From Isoetes taiwanensis (lineage: Eukaryota; Streptophyta; Lycopodiopsida; Isoetales; Isoetaceae), in NCBI GenBank assembly GCA_021234155.1, contig JAJEKV010000025.1, positions 17,229,094-17,293,093 of the forward strand: DNA of 64,000 nt. Direction: 5' to 3'. This document shows, piece after piece, positions 43,581-53,141 of this stretch. The translations under genes were made by a program, and so were the position numbers. Each line of letters starts with the position of its first letter. Positions within the stretch are counted from its first letter, which is position 1. Under the pieces are notes generated by a model. It saw only the letters and a program-made list of their open reading frames with translations. It was not told the origin of the DNA and ran no database searches.

Positions 43581-43847
43581 GGAGTTGAAAAGAATCTTAA
43601 GAGATTTCTCCCCAAAATATGACAAAAATATGAGAGAACTAAAGGAATTTGAATAATTAGGTAGATTTCTCTTGGAATCTCATAGAACCTTGAGGAATCC
43701 GAGGGACTTTGAAAATCTAAGGAGATCTACACACAATCTGAGGAAATCTTGAGGACTTTGAGTGTGGCCAGGTGGAGTCAGACACCATTTCGACTTCACA
43801 CAAATTTTTGAACCGAAAATGACAAGTAAAGAAAATGACAAGTAAAA

Positions 43848-43890
43848 AGAAATGTTTGCGGCGGCCTTGGCCGCCGCGATAAATTTCTTG
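43848..43890. repeat. Palindrome centred on GGCCTTGGCCGCC, copy 2
   Basis: It matches 792-832 in reverse orientation: an AGAAAT arm, a GC-rich core and an ATTTCTTG arm. It abuts the SINE-like copy 2. Confidence 0.6.
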
Positions 43891-43891
43891 T

Positions 43892-44217
43892 AGTCATTTA
43901 TGATTGGAGGCGCCTATGATTTTAAAATATGAAATACGATTTCGCCTAAGGTTTTGAGGGAATATCGAACCTCTATACGGCTTTGCCTAAGGTTTTAGAT
44001 GAAATACGTGGGCTCGAACCTCTACCAAAATAACTCATTGTCCTAATAAGACTACTTTAACCAATATACCCAATGAGTTAATGTGATTATTTTTTATCTT
44101 GAATCTATGTTTTTTTTTATAACAACCCGTTCAACTGTTTTAGGGATATATGGTCTATGGTTTCAGGAATTGTTATTTTTTACATCCATATCAAATCCCC
44201 CTGGAACCCCCTGTTAT
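43892..44217 (-). repeat. SINE-like tRNA-derived repeat, copy 2 (inverted)
   Basis: It is the reverse complement of 1827-2155. Read on the minus strand it has an A-box-like TGGGTATATTGGTTAAAG and the B box GGTTCGAGCCC, spaced as in tRNA genes. The SET-domain relic begins immediately after it. Confidence 0.65.
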
Positions 44218-44239
44218 TTTGCAACATATTCAATTTTTT

Positions 44240-44924
44240 GAGCGGAGTTTGGAGACATGTTGGAGATGATGATGAAATAGATTCTGCACAAAGTGCATCC
44301 CACTATAGGACCCGTGGATCAAGCCATATAAATTTACCTAGTGGAAGTAGTTACCAAGTTGTGGGGTGTGACATACCTGATTTACCAATGCTGCGTCACA
44401 TTGAGAGATTATTTCAACCTGTAGATCGACGAAGATTAGGTCTGTTTAATGGTCCATTGCCCAATTTAGGTGACATATTCACTTATTGGGGTCGTCGATG
44501 GAAGGGGATTATTCATTGCCCAAAATATTCGTGTTGGATATAAATCAGTTGTCCCTTTGATGATCTATGTGAGGTCCAGAGTATAGTGCATCTGAGTGGG
44601 AGGCATTAACCTATTATTCATTTTCTATGATAGTATACGGTTGCAACAGTAATGCATGCATTATGGAAATGAGATCAGAGTACAATGGGGACAAGAGATC
44701 TTACATCGATGGTCGTGTGAACATGGCAATATAGCGGGGTTGATCAACGGTTGTGGTGCCAATAAAAATATCATCAATTGCATGTTTGAAGAAAGAAGTA
44801 ATGAACACGAGGAGTTCATGACAAGAATGTTAAGCACTTTGTTATTGTTGTTGCTATCAAGAGCCTCAGAGGGGGCGACGAGTTATTTTTGGACTATGAA
44901 TTCCATGAGACTATATCTCATTAG
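44240..44924 (+). pseudogene. SET-domain (histone-lysine methyltransferase-like) relic
   Basis: Three blocks in shifting frames fit the C-terminal half of a SET domain. YNGDKRSYIDGRV is near 44680. GNIAGLINGCGANKNIINC is near 44730 and corresponds to the G-N-x-A-R-F-I-N-H-S-C motif that binds AdoMet. KHFVIVVAIKSLRGG then DELFLDYEF is near 44835-44905, corresponding to I-x-x-G-x-E-L-x-x-D-Y. The pseudo-knot His is replaced (NGCG for NHSC) and two frame changes are needed, so it is not functional as read. The upstream open frame (44157-44543) may be part of the same gene. The last codons run into the arm of the 44903-44982 hairpin. Confidence 0.65.
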
Positions 44925-44982
44925 AGATAAAAACTTTTAATGAATTAAAAGTTTTTATCTCTAATGAGGTATAGTCTCATGG
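44903..44982. repeat. Near-perfect 80-base hairpin
   Basis: The arms CCATGAGACTATATCTCATT... and ...AATGAGGTATAGTCTCATGG pair over about 38 bases with one mismatch around a very short loop near 44941. The left arm is the end of the SET-domain relic, so the right arm is a snap-back copy of it. Confidence 0.9.
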
Positions 44983-44984
44983 AT

Positions 44985-45945
44985 TTAAAAAATTCATTTT
45001 TAATAAATCGCTACTTGATGTTAATGATACTTATCTTATTAAATCTGAATATTATTGTTCTTGTTTCATTTTCCTTTGCTTTATTTTTTTCAATCCTCGA
45101 GCCGATGCCGCATCTATGGTAGGGCAAAGCCTTTTGGGGCGCGTGTCGGAGATATGATTCAAGACCGGTCGATAACTGGTAGCCCTGGAAAACTTCCCCT
45201 AAGCTTGATTTCGTCTTCTAAAAGCTTATGACCAAGCATGGATGTGCTTGACTCACACCAGCTCTAGGAGCTGATGGGTGGCAAGAAGTAAAATCATATC
45301 TACTCCACTCTGACTAATGTTATTTATTTTACTTTTTTCAATCGTGTTCTCATACTTAATACTTAATGTAATGCATACTTAACACTATCAAGTCTAATGC
45401 TTAGATTCTATGTGCAACACTGAATGCTATTTAAAGCGCACTATGTTTCTTTCATTTTCCCTTTCTTTATTTATTCAATTCATGTGCTCCTACTTATTGT
45501 TGTGCTTACTTGGCAACTTTATACCTAGTGGTTAGATTTCAAACATTTATTAGAATGCTTGAAAAAAATGGTTAATGGCTTAAAAGTAAGGGTATTCTTT
45601 ACATATTGGATAAACGGTTCTTTTGGTGTAGGTACCAGATGCTCCTCATATATCAAAGTTCCACCGTGATGATATGGAAAAGATTGCACGAGAAAATCCT
45701 ATAGTTCATGGGAATGTGGAACAAAACAATGGTCATGCTTATGATGAGATGACTCAAACATCTCAATTTTGATAGTTTTGTTGAAAAATCGGCATTTACA
45801 AATGGGAATAAGAATTTGGACAACTGCCGGGATTTCAACATCTAGAGCCCCGGCAATAGCTCGGCTAAAGCTTAAACAGAGAAAATTCATAAAGAAAAAA
45901 CTTATTTCATTCAGAAAACCCACAAAAAGCTAGATCATGTTATAA
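44985..45945. other. No gene recognised
   Basis: AT-rich. A stretch near 45105-45300 (GATGCCGCATCTATGGTAGG onward) looks like coding or rDNA-like filler but matches nothing I know. Confidence 0.35.
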
Positions 45946-45950
45946 GTTAC

Positions 45951-46190
45951 CTGGACTGCCTGTGAATTGAAGGACTTCGATATATCCCGAGTTTTTATAT
46001 GCAATTTGAAGGCCAAGGAGGATCCAGCCACGAACTTGTGGACCCATGCCTGCCTGCAAACAATTCATGACAGTGAGATGCTCACCAGTGCTTTCACAAG
46101 ATTTCCTTGAATCATATGGCGAATTTGTGCCGATCGAGCAAGAGCTGCAAATTGCAGGTTGAGCAGATTCTTTTTGCTGGAGACGATGCC
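45951..46190 (-). CDS. Two phase-matched exons of an unidentified minus-strand gene
   Basis: The exon at 45951-46053 is bounded by TTTGCAG and GTAACTT and reads AGMGPQVRGWILLGLQIAYK, then NSGYIEVLQFTGSP. The exon before it (to about 46190) ends KAL before GTGAGC and reads SKKNLLNLQFAALARSAQIR then HMIQGNLV. The two join in phase 0 across an intron of about 45 bases. Composition is that of a folded alpha-helical protein. I do not recognise the family. An upstream reading starting MSKDKVVWPPQPSLSNVW near 46415 could be its beginning, but frames there are broken. Confidence 0.45.
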
Positions 46191-46479
46191 AATCCTTTTT
46201 CTTAAACCTTTAGAGCCGAAGGTAGACTTTCTAAGCTCTGTGTCTTGTCTTCAAAGTTCAGAGCTGTAAACCCAGCTTTGCAATATCGCATGCAAGAGCT
46301 GACAGAGAGTGGCAAACAGAGAGTCACCCGATGTTTCTTTGGCATTCTTGGAAGCCTCCCCCTTCCAGACATTGCTAAGCGATGGTTGAGGTGGCCAAAC
46401 CACCTTATCTTTTGACATGGACTGCTTTAAAATTTTGCCTCGGCGATGGCGGCACCAACATTACGCCCCAACGGAACGC

Positions 46480-46874
46480 CGTATATCTCAAGCGAGATTG
46501 GTTAATATGGCCATCTGTATCAGCCACGAAGAACAGCGCAGTTTGAAGCCCAAAAACCAACTGTTTTTGGCATTTTGTGGTCGATCCAGCTCCATTTTGC
46601 CTCAAATCTCTTCCTCTCTTCACCAATCTAGCATAAAAGGAGCAGATAAAGTGATTGGCATGGTTTTTAGATCGAATTAAACTGCCCATAGAGCAGAAAG
46701 AACCAGCCGATTGAAATTTTTGCCCCCGTCGCGCATTTTGAAGCCTGATTTTTTGGCCACATTAACCACTTTTTTGGCCACATTAACCACCTGGCTGATA
46801 TCGGATGGCCACATTAACCAGTGGTTAATCTGGCCTGGTTGGCTACATTAACCACATCTCGCTTGAGATATACA
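46480..46874. mobile_element. MITE with 32-bp inverted ends
   Basis: The left end TATATCTCAAGCGAGATTGG and the right end (reverse complement starting TATATCTCAAGCGAGATGTG) match over about 32 bases including the inner GGTTAAT(A/G)T(G/A)GCC. A TA dinucleotide borders both ends, as in Tc1/mariner-type insertions. The inner part repeats TGGCCACATTAACCAC three or four times (46755-46850). No ORF of transposase size. Confidence 0.7.
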
Positions 46875-46875
46875 T

Positions 46876-47040
46876 AGTTCTCCAACATTACTCCACTCCA
46901 CCTTCCTTTCTACTAGCTCATCCAATCCACACCAACACCATTCCACCTTCCTTTCTACTCATCCGATCCATCTCATCCAATCCACACCAACACCACTCCA
47001 TCTTCCTTTCTACTCATCCAATCCATCGCTACTCTCACTC
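46876..47040. repeat. 70-bp tandem repeat rich in CATCCAATCC
   Basis: The unit CTCCACCTTCCTTTCTACT, CATCC(A/G)ATCCA, CACCAACACCA is repeated about two and a half times. Non-coding, with pyrimidine bias. Confidence 0.8.
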
Positions 47041-47736
47041 ATCTATAAATTGTCCGATTCTTCTCATTTTCGCCGCATCCCCCCCTCCCCATTTAATTCC
47101 CCTTTGTCTGTGGCATATCCGCTCAGATCAGCCCTAATCAATCTTACCCCGGCATCTTAACCGAATCGAGCCTGCCCTTCTGCTTTTTAAGTCGCTCCTC
47201 CGCTCCGTTTTTTCGGCAACGAATACAGTTAATATGGCTCTCGCATCCGCGTGCATTCTCCCTCTCCATTTATCCATCCTGACCAATCTATGGGCAAGGC
47301 CGATTCCTTCGCCACTCACCTCAAGAATTTTGTAAAGATCGAGGAATTCGTTTACCCCAAAACCTTCGATGGCATTGCTAAGCGATGGCTAAGGTGCTGA
47401 GATCACACACCCAGTATGATCCACCACCCGAAGAACAGGCACATCTATGTTTTTTAAATCTGGCCGCACACGTGGCTTGGGAAGCGCAGTTCTGACAGTC
47501 AAATCAGATCTGTGCACAGATGCCATAAAGACCCTGATCCGTCATAAGTGCGCTTAATCATTTTTAGCATGTGTCTGCTTCCATATAATAAGAAAATAAA
47601 TTGTGAACAAGAAAACCAAAAGATTTAGATAGGAAGGATAAATGGTGTCTGTAACTGGTGTTGTAAAATCAAGCATGCATGCAGTTTATCATGTTATGTA
47701 AAATGACTTTGGAGTGACTGCCAGTTTCTTACATAC

Positions 47737-47867
47737 CGACTGATTATGTGGGAGGCAAAGAAGAAGCCCATTCTTGGCCTGGCAGAGCTGGCTATTGCCA
47801 GCAGCCAGAAGCGCCACAGAGTATTTGCAATGTTTGCCTAACAATGCACTAATTGACTCGTGCAAAA
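47737..47867 (-). CDS. Candidate exon of an unidentified minus-strand gene
   Basis: A 131-base block between TTTGACAG and GTATGTAAG reads LHESISALLGKHCKYSVALL, then AAGNSQLCQAKNGLLLCLPH. Splice signals on both sides are strong and the composition is protein-like. It may belong to the same gene as the exons at 45951-46190, with the 46.5 kb MITE in an intron. No family recognised. Confidence 0.4.
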
Positions 47868-48090
47868 CTGTCAAATATCAGAACGCAGCTGTATTTGTAT
47901 CGTTAGAGACCAACGATTTAAAGTAAAAATTCAGAGACAATAATAAGAAGACATCCTAAATCAAACAAAATGCACTATAACAATGATGATGTGTGAACAC
48001 CTTTCCCGATCAATGCATGATATGAAATTATTATTGCCTGAATTGTCTCCCATAATTGCCTTAACGATTACCTATCTCATTCAGGGACAG

Positions 48091-48365
48091 TTGAAGAATC
48101 CGGCCCCCCTCCACTGTAGTATCCGGCCTGAGCAGTTACAGTAGTATCCGGCCCCCTCGATTGAACCTATCCGGCCCCGCTGCTGCCGATTTTTAATACA
48201 GTAAAAAAATACCAAAAATCTTGTACAGTTTGTCTTATCTGGGCGAGTTTGTCTTATCTGGGCGACGCAGTAGAGAGAGGGCCGGATAGGTTCAATGGGA
48301 GGGGCCATCTGCTTCAATCGATGCACAGGCCGGTTTCTACAATAGAGGGGGGCCGGATTCTTCAA
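48091..48365. mobile_element. MITE with TTGAAGAATCCGGCCCCCC inverted ends
   Basis: The two ends match over about 40 bases (TTGAAGAATCCGGCCCCCCT, then ACTGTAGTATCCGGCCTG on the left and ATTGTAGAAACCGGCCTG on the right). Sub-terminal copies of ATCCGGCC lie inside, and GTTTGTCTTATCTGGGCGA is repeated twice (48227-48265). It sits 360 bases downstream of the NDUFS4 stop codon. Confidence 0.75.
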
Positions 48366-48726
48366 ACTAGCCTCTCATTCATATACCCAGCTATTTAAAT
48401 GCCACAGCACCGAGTCAGAGTTTGACAATTACTTTTAACTATTCATATTCTTGTTCTTTTCCAGTTATCCAATCTGTATTTGGTCGTCAATCAAGTACAT
48501 TTAATCACATGTATGGCTATGTCTCTTGCCTTTAATGCCCTTACAAACTTCTGATATATTAGAAACTGAACCAGGAACCCTAACTTCAATCAATGGAATG
48601 TCACAATTTGCACTACAGCAAATCCAAATGACATACCACATTCAATCAGGCTTAAGAAGCTCAATTATTGACACTCGTAAGAGATCATGTCACCTTAATG
48701 ATGTCACCTTAATACTAGCCAGGATT

Positions 48727-50210
48727 TCAGGATTCATTTTCCTCCGGAGGACCTTTCCACTTAAACTTATCTGCATATGCCTTGGGCTGAAGAAACATCA
48801 TATGCGTCAGTACCAGTCATGAGAAGGAGCATACAACTCAGTCAATGAACAAGCTTTTTCCTCATGCATAGAAGGAAGATACATAATATCCTTAAAGAGG
48901 TAACTTATTTAAAATAAAAGAGATTTCTCACAATACGTTCCTCATTTCATGTTCTGAATAGAACCACATGGCATGCTTTTCCTCCGGGAATCAATATCAT
49001 GTGCATTAGTTAGAATATTATGCCGTTTCCATTACCTTATAGGGCTAAACACGTACACCCAGAGTTATGCTAACTAGCTGACTCCATTTAAAGATCATTA
49101 CAAAATTGCATTGCACAGATAAAAGTGCGCCGCGGATGCTATGTAGAAAACCTTGGTGTTTTTTTTTTTTTTTGGGGGGGGGCTTTCAGCAAGTGCCAAA
49201 TTATAGGTTATTGCTGGTCGAGGTATGATGCCATGATGCATATCATATAGTCTTTTCAGATACAACAAAAAGAGTTATGTTTTATAAACTTGTCTTGCAA
49301 GTTTTATGAATACCTGGATAATTGCTTCATGGGGATCTCGTACCTGTTGCAAGGCAAAAACAGCAGGTATTAAAGAAGCAGACAAGTCTGCTAAATATCA
49401 AACTAAAACCAGTAAACTACTTACAGTATATTTCCAGCCATGTTTGTGAGCAAATTCTATTGCAGATTCTTTGCTGTTAAAAGATAAAGCCGACTCTCCT
49501 ACTGAAGCATAGGGGTCACCTGTAGATGTCCATCCCATCAGCGGGTTTTCCCATCTATGCACAAAAAAACTGGACTGGTTACTGGTCTTCAAAAGCGTGA
49601 AAGCCATGTTGGCCAAAACATTCTCATATGCAATAATTGCTTAAAAATTGTCGGTAAACATAATCTTATAAAGATCGCTAAGAATTCATTCGGTTGTTTC
49701 ATTAGGCCTCGCATGAGTCCTCAAGACATTTTCCATATACTGAGATTGATATTGGGCTATACTCAAACCTATGATCATTCAGAAAGAAAAAAACATAAAA
49801 TACAAAATACAGCAATTACGATTCTAACTATGAAGTTCTCATACTTTTGTGTAGATTCAAAGTTGATCTTCCATTTTCCCAGCTTCGCTCTTCCTTGTTG
49901 AGATGCAGTACGAGCTGGAGAGTATATAACAACCTACAGAAAAATGATAACTTTGTTCACATCCCTAAATTAAGAATCTGGAAGCGCAACTCAGAAAAAA
50001 AAAAAAAAAAAAACTCACCTTCCGGTGCAAATGTTCCTCCGGGATACCTGAAACCTTGCCAATTTCACCAGGTTTAAGGTCAACCAAAGCTGAAGAATGT
50101 GGCTGCTCCAATTCACTACTAGAGCTTGCTGAAGAAAAATATGAAAAACGCGCAAGCTGGGCACGGGAAACAAGAAGGGCCGCCCGGCCACCGGAAACCC
50201 TCATCGCCAT
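48727..50210 (-). CDS. NDUFS4: NDUFS4, 18-kDa subunit of mitochondrial NADH dehydrogenase (complex I)
   Basis: Five exons join without a frame break: 50210-50019, 49933-49845, 49554-49425, 49343-49314 and 48786-48727, giving 166 residues. The product is the accessory Fe-S-module protein of complex I, which stabilises the peripheral arm in the matrix. The N-terminus [20 protein letters not shown] is an Arg/Ser-rich mitochondrial presequence. The body has [59 protein letters not shown] and the C-terminal [19 protein letters not shown], all as in plant NDUFS4 (FRO1). All introns are GT-AG; exon 4 is only 30 bases. I start at the ATG at 50210 because the presequence follows; an in-frame ATG at 50321 is less likely. 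It is the one clearly intact host gene here. Confidence 0.95.
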
Positions 50211-50305
50211 AGCTGGAGCTCCAGACACGGGGGCGCAGATTCGTAAGGCAGGGTTGGCCACGTACGCATATACACGTGGAATTTTTAAGTCACACTCCCA
50301 AGACG

Positions 50306-50500
50306 TCATGCGGGTGAGCATTCTTGTTTATTAGCGAATGAGAAGTCGACATGTGGCAACCATTCGGAGAATGAAAACTTGTGTCCATTCTTGGCATAAC
50401 CTGCTGCAGCCTGTTGCTCCAGATTCATTGTAGCTTCATAAAAAGATTCAGCTCCATGCTTATCGCAGCTCGTATCTGTTGTCGGATTAAGATGCAACAA
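50306..50500 (-). CDS. Coding-like open frame upstream of NDUFS4, unknown
   Basis: The frame reads PTTDTSCDKHGAESFYEATM, then NLEQQAAAGYAKNGHKFSFS and EWLPHVDFSFANKQ. It has a normal protein composition but no family I recognise. It runs in the same direction as NDUFS4 and ends about 95 bases before its start, so it could be the last exon of another gene, an upstream exon or a relic. Confidence 0.35.
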   Translation of the reverse strand: MLHLNPTTDTSCDKHGAESFYEATMNLEQQAAAGYAKNGHKFSFSEWLPHVDFSFANKQECSPA

Positions 50501-50643
50501 GGTTACAGCTGTGCCATCGCCCTGTTCTTAGCTAAATAATCTGTCCATACCCAAAAAATCTCCATTCTTGGCCAAACAAATAAAAATAAAAACTTTGTAT
50601 TCTTGGAGCTCCATCACCAATGTGGTTTCCTTGACGTCAGAGA

Positions 50644-50794
50644 GTGGAATGCAAGAGGTCGTGCATTCCAGCCATGGCAGGGGCAGTTGACTATCGCCAG
50701 CAGCAGGTCGCGCCTACATGGCGCTCCCTGCTACTGCTGGCGGTAGACATCTGCCCCTGCTAAGGCCGCAATGCACTCCCTCTTTGCATTCCAC
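50644..50794. repeat. 150-base imperfect hairpin (MITE- or MIRNA-like)
   Basis: Arms of about 70 bases pair almost throughout: GGAATGCAAGAGGTCGTGCA with TGCACTCCCTCTTTGCATTCC, then GGCAGGGGCAGTTGACTATC with GGTAGACATCTGCCCCTGC, and GCCAGCAGCAGG with CCTGCTACTGCTGGC. The loop is very short (TACAT). The degree and length of pairing with scattered bulges fit either a small fold-back transposon or a young microRNA precursor. Confidence 0.85.
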
Positions 50795-51370
50795 ATAACA
50801 AGAAATAAAAATACTTTTAGGTTTACACTAAAAGAAATAGGAAAATATGGACAAAGGATGTTTGAAGGAATTGAATTGAATTTTATCGTCTATGGAGACC
50901 AAAACCCTATCAATCACATATTTGTTCTCAAACGCCTCAACCGATATTTCCATGCTGGATCTTTGCTTCAAGCCTATTTCTTCATAAAGCACTGGGTTTT
51001 ATCATATTGAATCATGAAATCCTGCCCATTTTCCAGAGTAGCGCTTTCATACATATTCTTTTTCAAGATGCTCGTGGCAAGACATAGTTATGTTGTGGAA
51101 CTGACTGCCCAGGTTTAGAATTTTGCCACAAATGTGATTCTGTCTCCTTCTTGCTTGAGGGCTATTTGGATGTGATCTCACATTTGAGTTTGTAAGGTAA
51201 GTAGAGGCAAGACACATAGAGCAATGTAGAGTGAATAGGGATACCATTTTTTTGTTACCATGGTGTGTGCATTTGGACCAAATAGTCTTCAATGGACAGT
51301 GAACGTTCGTTGCAAGAAACAAAGGAAATAAAAAACTAGCCCAAAAGCATGTTTGGTTAATATCCTCAAC
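50795..51370. other. No secure gene
   Basis: Open frames at 50771-51010 (+) and 51047-51322 (-) exist but neither shows a family signature. Confidence 0.35.
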
Positions 51371-52165
51371 ACCCCCACAACATTCTAGAACATGAAGTTA
51401 CTATCTTGGGAATTTTTTTTAAAAGTTACTATTTTTAGCAACTTCTATTTTAGGTTATGTTTATTCATGCTGATTGATCAGTCAATGCTCAATAGCTTAC
51501 TTCCATAACATTTTGAAAGGTCTAGCAAAAATTACTATAAACTTATAATTCCTAGGTACTTCTAGTTTACGTTAAGGTGCTATCTGTGCTACATTTTAGA
51601 ACTATCTAGAACTTTCTACAACACCCTAGAATATTTTAAACCTATCTAGAATACCCTCTTTAGCCCTTTGCAAAGTGTCAAAAGAACCTTCTACTTTAGG
51701 CTGAAGTGCTTACCCTTAAGCATCTAGAACATTCTAGAACATTCTAATATATTTGTTTTACTCTATGCAATTCCAAAGAAACTTTCTATTATTAGACAAA
51801 GGTGCTTACCTATGTGCAAAAAAACATTCTAGAAAATTCTATTTTGAATCTTTGAAATTTTTTGAAAAACTTCCTATTTTTAGATTGAGGTACTTACCCA
51901 TGCACATCTAGAAGCTCAAGACTGGCATTGCAGAGCTTTCTAGAACACCCTGAACGTTCTAGAACATTCCACAACTTTTTTGGAACATCCTAGAACTTTC
52001 TACATCATTCTAGAACTTTCTAGCCAAGAATCAGAATACCCATCGTCATGTGGATACCTCCTTATATACTGGTAAAGGACGCTTTTTTTTCCATCTATGC
52101 ATGTGGGATATTTGTGCATGCACTAGATTCTAGAACAATCTTGAACATTCTAGAACCATTAGAGT
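51370..52165. repeat. Repetitive TTCTAGAA region with heat-shock-element-like runs
   Basis: The motif TTCTAGAAC recurs through 800 bases. Runs of alternating nGAAn/nTTCn units include AGAACATTCTAGAACATTCT near 51726 (four units), TGAACGTTCTAGAACATTCC near 51951 (four units), and three-unit runs near 51828, 52005 and 52128-52158. That is the consensus bound by heat-shock transcription factors. It lies 1.2-2 kb upstream of NDUFS4, but low-complexity expansion of TTCTAGAA is an equally good explanation. Confidence 0.6.
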
Positions 52166-52212
52166 TGGAGATACACTTAAGTGCATATCAAACATCAATT
52201 TTTTCAATGAAT

Positions 52213-52290
52213 CAAGGCCTGGTTTAGTGGTTAGAATGAGGGGCTTGGGGGGCAATGACTAGGATTTAAATCCCCCAAACAACATAAAAA
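52213..52290 (+). repeat. tRNA-derived SINE head
   Basis: GGCCTGGTTTAGTGGTTAGA resembles the A box, and AGGATTTAAATCCCCC, 38 bases on, the B box of a tRNA. The acceptor stem does not close, so this is not a functional tRNA gene. Confidence 0.5.
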
Positions 52291-52530
52291 CTTTTAAAAA
52301 CCTCTCCTTAAGGCCCGAGCATGCAACGTGGACCATAGAATCTTGGGTCCAACCAAGGGCCGAGATCGTGCCACGTGGCATACATCTAAACCAACGACTA
52401 GGATCGCACCATGTGGTGGATCTCACAGATCGACGATCAAGATCGAATTCAATGTCGATTGTAGGATCGTCCACCTCATTGCTAAGTGGACGGCCAGAAA
52501 AATCAATGCGCACCACCGCATCTGAGCCGT

Positions 52531-53141
52531 CTAGGGTGCACAGTGGTACCTTCCACGGTCAGGATGGCCCGAAATATCGCAGCCTACTAATAATATATAT
52601 ATTTTTTGATAGATGAGGGAAAGTTTGACAATATAAAGCATAATAATACACATCCAGCGAATCAGGTTATTATGTTTTACTGCTGCGGTGTTGATCGACC
52701 TTTTCATTTGACCATATTGTAGGCTCTTAGAAGAATCCAAGATTGGGTTGCAGAAGGCTCCAATCCATGTATTCATGCACCGTAGCATTGGAAAATGAAA
52801 ATGATTCAGAATAAGATCGTCCACGTTTGAGCATAGCTCTGTCGTCGAAATTTTTGGGCTAGAATTCTGATCTACATGCACTATCTTCCAGAAGTTTTTC
52901 ATTTCGTTATCTATTCTTCCTGGCATCTACTTCGCTATCAAAGACCATCTGCAAACATCAACAAACACAATCAATAACACTATTCTACGATTCGGTTCAA
53001 TTCAATTCAATTCAATTCAAATTCGATTCAATTTCATCCCATTTTAAAATTTGTCACATGTTACCATACACGATTGAAGCTGGAAACGAGCTTTTGTTCC
53101 TTGGGTTTGAATTCTCCTCTTTTGATACCAAGTCTGAGGTA
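52531..53141 (-). pseudogene. R2R3-MYB transcription factor relic, cut by an LTR retrotransposon
   Basis: Exon 3 (52948 down to 52531) follows TTTGCAG and reads WSLIAK-stop-MPGRIDNEMKNFWK, the third repeat helix of a plant R2R3-MYB (consensus WSLIA..LPGRTDNEIKN.W). One TAG sits in the frame. Exon 2 is partly present at 53141-53070: TYLRLGIKRGEFKPKEQKLV, matching N-Y-L-R-P-x-I-K-R-G-x-F-x-x-E-E-x-x-L-I, and it stops exactly at the LTR edge (53142). The intron between the two is at the place conserved in R2R3-MYB genes. The remaining 5' part would lie beyond the retroelement, possibly outside the window. Confidence 0.8.

Noticed and set aside
787-44230. A single 43-kb transposon bounded by the inverted repeats at 0.8-2.2 and 43.8-44.2 kb
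   Set aside because: The order of palindrome and SINE differs between the two sides, so they are independent insertions in opposite orientation.
52213-52290. tRNA gene
   Set aside because: A- and B-box-like sequences are present, but the acceptor and anticodon stems do not close; a SINE head fits better.
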